64,000 nt of DNA, taken from the NCBI RefSeq assembly GCF_900142715.1, contig NZ_FRBX01000008.1, positions 62,001 through 126,000 of the forward strand, read 5' to 3'. Shown here piece after piece: positions 36,080 to 42,363 of the stretch; within the stretch, counting starts at the first letter, position 1; the number at the start of each line of letters is the position of its first letter. The notes under the pieces are model-generated. The model ran no database searches, was not told where the DNA came from, and saw nothing but the letters and a program-made list of their open reading frames with translations. The DNA comes from Flavobacterium pectinovorum (GTDB lineage Bacteria; Bacteroidota; Bacteroidia; Flavobacteriales; Flavobacteriaceae). The translations under genes were made by a program, and so were the position numbers.

Positions 36080-37312
36080 ATGAAAAAAATTCATTACATC
36101 TTTGCTATCCTTGCGGGTGCATTATTAGCTCTTACGAGTTGTTCAAACGATGACAAAATTCCACATACTGATCCCGGTACAATTACAAATCCGGTAGAAA
36201 CAGAAACACCTAATACAGCTTATGCTCCTGCATTTACAGGTCAGACCCGTATTAATGGTGTGCAGACAAATACTCCTTATGAAGGAAAAGTGATTACAAC
36301 AAACTTAACAGCTCCATGGGGTGTAAAAAGCCTTCCTGACGGCAGATTATTAGTAACCGAAAAAGGAGGAACCTTTCGAATTGTAACTAAAGAAGGAGTA
36401 GTTAGTGCCGCTATTACCGGAGCCCCGGCTGTAAATCCTGCAGGACAAGGCGGATTATTAGGTTTAGTGCTCGATCCTGATTTTACTACAAACAGAATGA
36501 TTTATTGGGTTTTCTCAGAAGCAGTAACAGGAGGAAATCAAACATCAGTTGCAAAAGGAAGATTAGCAAATGACGAAAAAACAATAGAAGGCGCTACGGT
36601 AATTTATCATGCGAATCCTGCAAACCCAAGTACGCTTCATTATGGAGGAAGAATTCTTTTTGATAAAACAGGAAATCTGGTAGTTAGTACCGGAGAACGT
36701 TCTGTTCTTGAAACCAGACCATTGGCTCAATCCGTAACTGGAGGTCTTGGTAAAGTAGTTAGAATAACAAAAGATGGTCAGGCAGCATCAGGCAATCCAA
36801 CTTTTAGTCAAAGCGGTGCATTACCAGAATTATATTCTATCGGACATAGAAATCCACAAGGCTTAGCACTTCACCCGGTTACAGGTGACATTTGGGAAAG
36901 CGAACACGGACCACGTGGAGGTGATGAGATCAATCGCCTTAAAGGAGGAGCTAATTATGGATGGCCAACAATAACATATGGAATTGAATACAGCGGAGAG
37001 AAAATTGGAGCCGGAATTCAAAAACAAGATGGTTTAGAACAACCTGTTTATTACTGGGATCCTGTTGTGTCTCCAAGTGGTATGACTTTTTACACAGGAA
37101 ACCGTGTACCAGAATGGGAAAACAATTTGTTCATCGGTTCATTAAGCGCAACACATATTATTCGTCTTGCCATTAGAGATAATAAAGTAATTGGCGAAGA
37201 AAGATTGCTTGCCAGCGAAGGTCAAAGATTTAGAGATGTAACCCAGGGAAGTGAAGGAGCTTTATACGCCGTTACAGATGGTGGAAGACTCTATAAAATT
37301 GATAAAAAATAG
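36080..37312 (+). CDS. PQQ-dependent sugar dehydrogenase-like lipoprotein (sorbosone/aldose dehydrogenase family)
   Basis: This exported protein of 410 residues has a lipobox at LTSC (about residue 21). A six-bladed propeller of the glucose/sorbosone dehydrogenase family follows: APWGVKSLPDGRLLVTEKGG, QGGLLGLVLDPDF, LHYGGRILFDKTGNLVVSTGE, YSIGHRNPQGLALHPVTGD and WESEHGPRGGDEIN, all near-diagnostic of the Asd/YliI group. These enzymes oxidise aldoses with PQQ and calcium. No PQQ biosynthesis genes are in view, so the cofactor would be taken from elsewhere or the substrate may differ. The gene stands alone and is followed by a terminator. Confidence 0.92.
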   Translation: MKKIHYIFAILAGALLALTSCSNDDKIPHTDPGTITNPVETETPNTAYAPAFTGQTRINGVQTNTPYEGKVITTNLTAPWGVKSLPDGRLLVTEKGGTFRIVTKEGVVSAAITGAPAVNPAGQGGLLGLVLDPDFTTNRMIYWVFSEAVTGGNQTSVAKGRLANDEKTIEGATVIYHANPANPSTLHYGGRILFDKTGNLVVSTGERSVLETRPLAQSVTGGLGKVVRITKDGQAASGNPTFSQSGALPELYSIGHRNPQGLALHPVTGDIWESEHGPRGGDEINRLKGGANYGWPTITYGIEYSGEKIGAGIQKQDGLEQPVYYWDPVVSPSGMTFYTGNRVPEWENNLFIGSLSATHIIRLAIRDNKVIGEERLLASEGQRFRDVTQGSEGALYAVTDGGRLYKIDKK

Positions 37313-37348
37313 TCCGGAAGATTCACGATTTTTTTTAATAAACATGAT

Positions 37349-37374
37349 AAGGTGCAGTAATGCACCTTTTTTTT
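37349..37374 (+). terminator. Intrinsic terminator of the sugar dehydrogenase gene
   Basis: AAGGTGCA (37349-37356) pairs exactly with TGCACCTT (37361-37368) around GTAA, followed by a T-tract to about 37374. It lies some 40 bases after the stop codon. Confidence 0.92.
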
Positions 37375-37583
37375 ATTTGAAACTCACTAGTAAATAGTTT
37401 TAATAAAGGAGGCAATATTGTATTTCAATATAAAGACTAAGGTCTTATTTTCTTGATTAACTTGTTGCTTTTTAGTTTTTTACATGTAATATTTTGTAAA
37501 AACTAAAAATAATTATGTAAGAAATTTAATGTAATCAAAGTCTAAATTTGAATAATTAGTTATCAATGAAAAACCGTATTATT

Positions 37584-37799
37584 ATGAAAACACTTATCAA
37601 ATCCAAAGTTGCCTTACTTGTTATTTTAGCAGGACTTGCATTTTCATGCAAAAAGACAGACACTGTCCCGGCAGATTCAACGTACGATTCAACAGACACT
37701 ACAGTTGATAGTATCAATGCCGCCGCAGTAGATACTACAATGGTACCTACTGACACAACAGCTGTAAAAGACACAACAGCAACTACAACTCCGAAATAG
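37584..37799 (+). CDS. Small Thr/Asp-rich lipoprotein of unknown function
   Basis: This is a lipoprotein precursor of 71 residues. The signal peptide is MKTLIKSKVALLVILAGLAF and ends at the lipobox Cys (AFSC). The mature part of about 50 residues is almost all Thr, Asp, Ser, Ala, Val and Pro, with loosely repeated D-T-T units (DSTDTTVDS, VDTTMVPTDTTAVKDTT). It has a low-complexity, extended character and carries no known domain. An in-frame ATG at 37566 would add six residues (MKNRII) before the signal peptide; I prefer 37584. It is followed by a strong terminator. It probably sits on the outer membrane or its periplasmic face; no function can be given. Confidence 0.75.
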   Translation: MKTLIKSKVALLVILAGLAFSCKKTDTVPADSTYDSTDTTVDSINAAAVDTTMVPTDTTAVKDTTATTTPK

Positions 37800-37870
37800 G
37801 AAAACAGCAAATAGATTAATAAATCTATGTATTGATTCAATTTATTTATAATGTTAGTTATTGATTCAGA

Positions 37871-37908
37871 AAAACCTGCAGTAATAATTACTGCAGGTTT
37901 TGTTTAAA
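37871..37908 (+). terminator. Strong intrinsic terminator of the small lipoprotein gene
   Basis: AAAACCTGCAGTAA (37871-37884) and TTACTGCAGGTTTT (37888-37901) form a perfect 14-base stem with a 3-base loop, followed by GTTT. It ends 10 bases before the next gene begins. Confidence 0.88.
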
Positions 37909-37918
37909 AATTCACCAT

Positions 37919-38455
37919 ATGAACTTATCACCAAAAACAATAATATTCACAATATTCGCTATATTTATAATAGGTATGGCACTACTTGCAGCACATACGC
38001 AAGAAAAAGCAGATAACGAAAAATGTCGCTATACAAAAACAGATTATGGTTATTTAATGGTTTTAAGAGAAGGAGATGATGTTTTGGCTAACCTTGAAAA
38101 TTTAGCAAAAGAAAAACAAATCCCCTCAGCCAACTTTACCGGAATTGGCTTTGCAAGCGACGCTACTTTTGGTTTTTATGATTTTAATGCAAAGAAATTC
38201 AATCCCAAAACCTTCAATAAAGTCGAAATGGGAAGTTTAACCGGATCAATCGCCTGGAAAGAAGAAAAACCATCCATTCACGTTCATGGCGTAGCAACCG
38301 ATGATAAGTTTGATGCTTATGGCGGACATATTCTGGCTTTAAAAGTAGGAACAGGCTCAATGGAAATTTATATTACCATTCATAATGAAAAATTAGAACG
38401 CAAACTCGAACAGCCTTTAGGAGCCAATGTTTTACAATTAAATTGTAATCAATAA
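37919..38455 (+). CDS. Membrane-anchored PPC/DUF296 domain protein
   Basis: This protein of 178 residues has a hydrophobic N-terminus (about residues 8-24) that would act as a signal anchor. The PPC (DUF296) domain follows at about 38-170: YGYLMVLREGDDVLANLENL, ANFTGIGFASDATFGFYD, SIHVHGVATDDKFDAYGGHI and the last strand MEIYITIHN. The conserved His-x-His pair (HVHG) and the second His (GGHI), which form the probable metal site in bacterial PPC proteins, are present. In plants this domain is part of AHL DNA-binding proteins, but bacterial stand-alone forms bind no DNA motif that I can see here. An exported location makes a DNA role unlikely. Function unknown. Confidence 0.85.
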   Translation: MNLSPKTIIFTIFAIFIIGMALLAAHTQEKADNEKCRYTKTDYGYLMVLREGDDVLANLENLAKEKQIPSANFTGIGFASDATFGFYDFNAKKFNPKTFNKVEMGSLTGSIAWKEEKPSIHVHGVATDDKFDAYGGHILALKVGTGSMEIYITIHNEKLERKLEQPLGANVLQLNCNQ

Positions 38456-38559
38456 TTAATTGAAAACCTTAAAATTATTCTGTTAAATATTTAGCAAATA
38501 CTACTTAATTCTGTAATTAGTCTATTATATTGATAGGGTTTAAAAAGTTTTACGTTTTT

Positions 38560-38676
38560 ATGCATTCAAATTCAAATTATCTCTTTAAATTTGCCGCAGC
38601 AATGAAAAACGAGATCCAGAATTTTAGCCATAATAGCCATAACATCATGATGTGTTGTGATGCTGTTATGCAATAA
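38560..38676 (+). CDS. Methionine/cysteine-rich leader peptide of metNIQ
   Basis: This short frame encodes 38 residues from ATG at 38560, or 24 from the internal ATG at 38602, and stops at TAA 38674-38676. The peptide ends HNSHNIMMCCDAVMQ. Met codons stand at 38647, 38650 and 38668 and Cys codons at 38653 and 38656, so five of the last nine codons are for sulfur amino acids. A hairpin overlaps the end of the frame and an intrinsic terminator lies 43 bases beyond it, upstream of the methionine importer. This is the layout of a transcription-attenuation leader, in which slow reading of Met/Cys codons lets transcription go on. Start choice is uncertain, and translation has not been shown. Confidence 0.7.
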   Translation: MHSNSNYLFKFAAAMKNEIQNFSHNSHNIMMCCDAVMQ

Positions 38677-38685
38677 AATGTCTGG
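38616..38685 (+). promoter_or_regulatory. Anti-antiterminator hairpin overlapping the leader peptide
   Basis: CCAGAATTTTA (38616-38626) pairs with TAAAATGTCTGG (38674-38685) with a single bulged G. An inner stem CATAACA/TGTTATG spans the Met and Cys codons. The right arm holds the leader stop codon and GG of GGCTT (38684-38688), which can otherwise pair with AAGCC (38716-38720) of the terminator. A ribosome at the stop codon would hide GGCTT and favour the terminator; one stalled on the Met/Cys codons would leave it free. Confidence 0.6.
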
Positions 38686-38718
38686 CTTATATAAAAATAA
38701 TATGATTAATTACAAAAG

Positions 38719-38750
38719 CCTTTCATAATCGTTGAAAGGTTTTTTTGTTT
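38719..38750 (+). terminator. Attenuator terminator upstream of metN
   Basis: CCTTTCA (38719-38725) pairs exactly with TGAAAGG (38733-38739) around a 7-base loop, followed by seven T, G and four more T. It lies between the leader peptide and metN, about 155 bases before the metN start, so it can only serve to shut off the importer. Confidence 0.88.
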
Positions 38751-38771
38751 TAAAAAATGCGAATACATTTT

Positions 38772-38866
38772 ACCGCAAACTCGCAAAGTTTTGTATTGAT
38801 TTAGCTTTGCGAACTTTGTGTTTTTCATAAGAAACTCTTGGATAAAATCTTAGCGTTCTTTGCGGT
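38772..38866. repeat. Interspersed element bounded by ACCGCAAA / CTTTGCGGT (copy 3)
   Basis: A copy of the family with ACCGCAAAC at 38772-38780 and CTTTGCGGT at 38858-38866, and internal CGCAAAG/CTTTGCG stretches. It is inserted between the attenuator terminator and metN. Confidence 0.7.
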
Positions 38867-38906
38867 AAAAAGACATTTACAATGCAAATTAATTTGAATT
38901 AAAATA

Positions 38907-39938
38907 ATGATTGAATTAAAAAATGTTACCAAAACGTTTCATCAGAAAAACAGAATTGTTACTGCTTTGGCTGATGTTTCACTTAAAGTTCCGCCGGGAA
39001 AAATATTTGGTGTAATTGGTACTTCGGGAGCAGGAAAAAGCACATTGATTCGATGTGTAAATTTACTGGAAAGACCAACTTCCGGAGAAATTATCGTCGA
39101 CGGAAAATCACTGATGCAATTATCAAATTCTCAATTGGCAATCGAAAGAAGACAAATCGGAATGATTTTTCAGCATTTCAATTTACTTTCATCAAGAACT
39201 GTTTTCGAAAATGTTGCTTTTCCGTTAGAATTAGTAGGAACTTCAAAAGCAGCTATTGAAACGCGCGTTCTCGAATTATTGCAATTGGTAGGTTTAAGAG
39301 AAAAAGCAAACGATTATCCGGCAAGTCTTTCAGGAGGGCAAAAACAAAGAGTGGCTATTGCCAGAACTTTAGCAAACAACCCAAAAGTACTTTTGTGCGA
39401 CGAAGCCACAAGTGCATTGGATCCTGCAACTACAAGATCAATTCTTGAATTATTAAAAGACATCAACCGTCGTTTAAATATTACAGTTTTACTAATTACA
39501 CACCAAATGGAAGTGGTGAAATCAATTTGTGATGAGGTTGCCGTAATTAGTCACGGAGAATTGATAGAGCAGGGAAGTGTTGGTGAAATTTTTGCCGATC
39601 CGAAACATGAATTAACAAAAGAGTTTATCGCTTCTTCCTTACATCTTGATGTTCCGTCTGTTTATCAGGACAAACTTCAAAAAGAAGACAACGGAACTTT
39701 AAACCCGCTGTTGCGACTTGAAATGACCGGAAAATCGGTAAACGAACCTGTAATTTCAGAAGTTTCAAGATTATTTGATACCGATTTCAAAATCATTTCT
39801 GCTCAAATGGATCAGGCCGGAGAAGTTAATTTTGGTGTTATGCTGATCGAATTATCCGGTAAACGCGAAAATTACAAAGCGGCAATCGATTATTTTATTT
39901 CAAAACATATTAAAACAGAAATCATAGGTTATGTCTGA
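38907..39938 (+). CDS. metN: Methionine ABC transporter ATP-binding protein MetN
   Basis: This is the cytoplasmic ATPase of a methionine importer, 343 residues. Walker A is GTSGAGKST near residue 38, signature LSGGQKQR near 142, Walker B VLLCDEATSALDP near 162, and the H-loop ITHQMEVV near 199. A C-terminal NIL domain (about 265-343) is present, which in MetN binds methionine and slows transport when the inside level is high. The gene overlaps the permease gene by 8 bases. With MetI and MetQ it forms a complete MetNIQ system. The upstream leader peptide and terminator give a second layer of control. Confidence 0.97.
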   Translation: MIELKNVTKTFHQKNRIVTALADVSLKVPPGKIFGVIGTSGAGKSTLIRCVNLLERPTSGEIIVDGKSLMQLSNSQLAIERRQIGMIFQHFNLLSSRTVFENVAFPLELVGTSKAAIETRVLELLQLVGLREKANDYPASLSGGQKQRVAIARTLANNPKVLLCDEATSALDPATTRSILELLKDINRRLNITVLLITHQMEVVKSICDEVAVISHGELIEQGSVGEIFADPKHELTKEFIASSLHLDVPSVYQDKLQKEDNGTLNPLLRLEMTGKSVNEPVISEVSRLFDTDFKIISAQMDQAGEVNFGVMLIELSGKRENYKAAIDYFISKHIKTEIIGYV

Positions 39939-40584
39939 AGCAATTATTGAATTATTAGTAAAAGGAACCTGGGAAACCATAGTAATGACTTTCGTGTCAG
40001 GCTTTTTTGGTTTTGCCTTAGGACTTCCAACCGGAATTTTACTTTTCCTTACGCGAAAAAATCAAATATTAGATCAGCCCGTTTTAAACAGAAGTTTATC
40101 TGTTTTGGTTAATATTTTCCGATCCATTCCATTTATCATATTAATCGTCTGGATGATTCCGTTTACAAGAGCGCTTGTAGGAACCTCCATTGGCGTAAGT
40201 GCAGCATTAGTTCCGTTAAGTATTGGCGCAGCACCATTTATTGCCCGTCTTGTAGAAAATAGTTTACTGGGCTTACCATCAGGATTAATAGAAGCAGCAA
40301 GAGCATTGGGCGCAACACCTTTTCAAATTGTTTACAAAGTATTGCTTCCCGAAGCTTTGCCATCGTTAATAAATGCAGCATCAATTACCTTAATTACACT
40401 TGTTGGGTATTCTGCAATGGGTGGAGCAGTTGGAGCAGGCGGTTTAGGGCAGGTGGGTTATCAATACGGATATATTGGTTATGATGCCGTAACGATGAAT
40501 TCGGTATTGGCATTGCTGGTACTTTTGGTATTCCTGATTCAGTTTGCAGGCGATACATTATCAAAACGCTTTGATCATAGATAG
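39931..40584 (+). CDS. metI: Methionine ABC transporter permease MetI
   Basis: This is an inner-membrane permease of 217 residues with five membrane helices (about 18-42, 55-75, 85-108, 145-170 and 185-208). The ATPase-coupling motif is seen in EAARALGATPFQIVYKVLLPEALPS, the EAA loop of MetI proteins. It starts 8 bases inside the end of metN, so the two are translationally coupled. Length and motifs are standard for MetI. Two copies are expected to join two MetN in the complex. A 193-base gap with a repeat element separates it from metQ. Confidence 0.97.
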   Translation: MSEAIIELLVKGTWETIVMTFVSGFFGFALGLPTGILLFLTRKNQILDQPVLNRSLSVLVNIFRSIPFIILIVWMIPFTRALVGTSIGVSAALVPLSIGAAPFIARLVENSLLGLPSGLIEAARALGATPFQIVYKVLLPEALPSLINAASITLITLVGYSAMGGAVGAGGLGQVGYQYGYIGYDAVTMNSVLALLVLLVFLIQFAGDTLSKRFDHR

Positions 40585-40590
40585 ATAAAG

Positions 40591-40736
40591 TTGCCACAAA
40601 GACACAAAGACACAAAGTTTTTATTTAAGTCAATAATTTTGTTTCACGCAGATTTGAATTAAATAATCTGCGTTCATCAGCTTAAATCTTTTTAAATCTG
40701 CGTGAAAAACTTAGTGTCTTTGCGACTTTGTGGCAA
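40591..40736. repeat. Variant dispersed element (TTGCCACAAAG / CTTTGTGGCAA) with a nested palindrome
   Basis: The outer ends TTGCCACAAAG (40591-40601) and CTTTGTGGCAA (40726-40736) are exact inverses. Inside lies a second element whose ends TTTCACGCAGATTT (40642-40655) and AAATCTGCGTGAAA (40694-40707) are also exact inverses. The inner one is related to the decayed copy at 8872-8955. The whole forms a two-step hairpin between metI and metQ. Confidence 0.8.
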
Positions 40737-40777
40737 ATTCTACAATACATAAATATTAATTATTAAAATATAAAAAC

Positions 40778-41596
40778 ATGATTACTAAAAATAATTTTTT
40801 AAAAACAATCGCCATTTTAACCTTGTCACTTTCATTGGTTAATTGCGGAAAAAGTAAAAACAACGATCCGCATTTTATAAAAGTAGGCGTTGCAACCGGA
40901 CCAGAATATAAAGTGGCAGAAGAAGCAAAAAAAGTAGCCAAAGAAAAATACGGACTTGAAGTAGAATTGGTTTCCTTCAACGATTATGTTATTCCAAACG
41001 AAGCTTTAAGTCAGGGCGATATCGATGCCAATGCTTTTCAGCATAAACCTTATTTAGATGAACAATCAAAACAAAGAGGTTACAAACTGGCGATTATCGG
41101 AAAAACATTTATTTACCCGATTGCAGGTTATTCAAAAAAAATCAAAAACCTTTCTGAATTGAAAAACGAAAGCACCATCATTATTCCGAATGATCCAACA
41201 AACGGCGGACGTTCTTTATTGCTTTTGCAGAAAAACGGTTTGTTGAAACTTCGCGATGGCGTTGGTTTGCTTCCAAAAGTAACCGACATTACAGAAAATC
41301 CTAAAAACCTGAAAATATTAGAGTTAGAAGCGCCACAATTGCCAAGAGCTTTAGATGATGAAAATGTAACGATTGCCATTATCAACAATACTTTCGCATC
41401 TCAGGCAGGTTTAGTTCCGGCAACCGATGCTTTGTTTGTTGAAGACAAAGATTCTCCTTATGTAAATCTTGTAGTAAGCAGAGTAGACAATAAAAACGAA
41501 GAAAAAGTAAAGCAATTTTTAAAAGCTTTTCAATCTGTTGAAGTTGAAAAAGCAGCTGTTCGCGAATTTAAGGGCGGAGCTGTAAAAGGATGGTAA
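40778..41596 (+). CDS. metQ: Methionine-binding lipoprotein MetQ
   Basis: This substrate-binding lipoprotein has 272 residues. The lipobox is LVNC (about residue 23). It has the NlpA/MetQ fold: FIKVGVATGPEYKVAEEAKK, FNDYVIPNEALSQGDIDANAFQHKPYLDEQ, PNDPTNGGRSLLLLQKNG (ligand-binding region) and NNTFASQAGLVP. It catches methionine, probably also its D-form or derivatives, and hands it to MetI. It is separated from metI by a repeat element, so its level may differ from that of MetN and MetI. A strong terminator follows. Confidence 0.96.
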   Translation: MITKNNFLKTIAILTLSLSLVNCGKSKNNDPHFIKVGVATGPEYKVAEEAKKVAKEKYGLEVELVSFNDYVIPNEALSQGDIDANAFQHKPYLDEQSKQRGYKLAIIGKTFIYPIAGYSKKIKNLSELKNESTIIIPNDPTNGGRSLLLLQKNGLLKLRDGVGLLPKVTDITENPKNLKILELEAPQLPRALDDENVTIAIINNTFASQAGLVPATDALFVEDKDSPYVNLVVSRVDNKNEEKVKQFLKAFQSVEVEKAAVREFKGGAVKGW

Positions 41597-41625
41597 TATA
41601 AATTGTATCACATTTCTAAATAAGG

Positions 41626-41660
41626 AAGCGCTAATCTTTTGGTTTAGCGCTTTTTCTTTT
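41626..41660 (+). terminator. Intrinsic terminator of metNIQ
   Basis: AAGCGCTAA (41626-41634) pairs exactly with TTAGCGCTT (41644-41652) with a 9-base loop, followed by T-rich sequence. It lies 30 bases after the metQ stop. Confidence 0.9.
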
Positions 41661-41714
41661 TATTAATACTATATTTGATCATCAATTTATAGAATAAAAA
41701 ATGTTTCAAAATAG

Positions 41715-41722
41715 TATATTTG
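41715..41722 (+). promoter_or_regulatory. Candidate -7 box of the heme oxygenase/phytochrome unit
   Basis: TATATTTG matches the TAnnTTTG consensus and lies 30 bases before the heme oxygenase start. An identical octamer occurs at 41670-41677. No clear TTG-type -33 element stands at the standard distance from either. Confidence 0.4.
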
Positions 41723-41751
41723 TATAAATCAAGAAAATTAATACAAACAAA

Positions 41752-42363
41752 ATGACCCCAGATTTGAATTCTTCCTTATCCTTAGATTTTTTACATACGC
41801 TTAAAACACAAACAGCCGGTGCGCATAAAAGACTGGAAAATTTACCGGTTTCTTCTTGTATTCTTTCTCCGGAAATGAAAATAGAAGATTATGCACATTA
41901 TCTAAAATTGATGTACGACGTTCATTATGATGTAGAAGAAAATATTTTTCCGTTGCTTTCAGGTAATATTCCTGATTTAACAGAAAGAAAAAAGAAACAT
42001 TTAATAGAAGAAGATCTTACTTTTTTAAATTATAAGCAACCCGTTGTAAGTCCGGTTTTTAATACTGAAAATATAACAATACCATTTGCATTGGGTATTT
42101 TGTACGTTGTTGAAGGTTCTTCTTTGGGAGGTCGATTTATATTGAAAAATATCGAAACAATAAAAGGACTTGATGAAGGAAAAGGAGTTTCGTATTTTAC
42201 AGGATACGGTAATAAAACAGGAAGTCATTGGAAAAATTTCTTAAATGTATTAACCGAATATCAGGAAGAAAATAATTGTGAAAATGAAATAATCAAAGGA
42301 GCAATTTATGCTTTTGATTGTATTCATGACCATTTTGTGGAGATACAGAAAAATGAAAATTAA
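41752..42363 (+). CDS. bphO: Biliverdin-producing heme oxygenase (BphO)
   Basis: This is a soluble heme oxygenase of 203 residues. The proximal heme ligand is His25 in TAGAHKRLE. The distal helix is seen in LGILYVVEGSSLGGRFILKNI, with the Gly-rich GSSLGG that lets heme bend over the helix. The enzyme opens heme to biliverdin, CO and iron. The phytochrome gene starts inside its last 11 bases (ATG at 42353 against TAA at 42361-42363), so both are translated together. This gives the phytochrome its chromophore on the spot. Iron recovery from heme is a possible side role. Confidence 0.94.
   Translation: MTPDLNSSLSLDFLHTLKTQTAGAHKRLENLPVSSCILSPEMKIEDYAHYLKLMYDVHYDVEENIFPLLSGNIPDLTERKKKHLIEEDLTFLNYKQPVVSPVFNTENITIPFALGILYVVEGSSLGGRFILKNIETIKGLDEGKGVSYFTGYGNKTGSHWKNFLNVLTEYQEENNCENEIIKGAIYAFDCIHDHFVEIQKNEN

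Noticed and set aside
38460..38906. SAM riboswitch upstream of metN
   Set aside because: I could not recognise the conserved core of any SAM riboswitch class; the short Met/Cys frame with terminator explains the region better.
41626..41660. Possible leader or operator before the heme oxygenase gene
   Set aside because: The stem with its T-rich tail is placed as a normal terminator of metQ.
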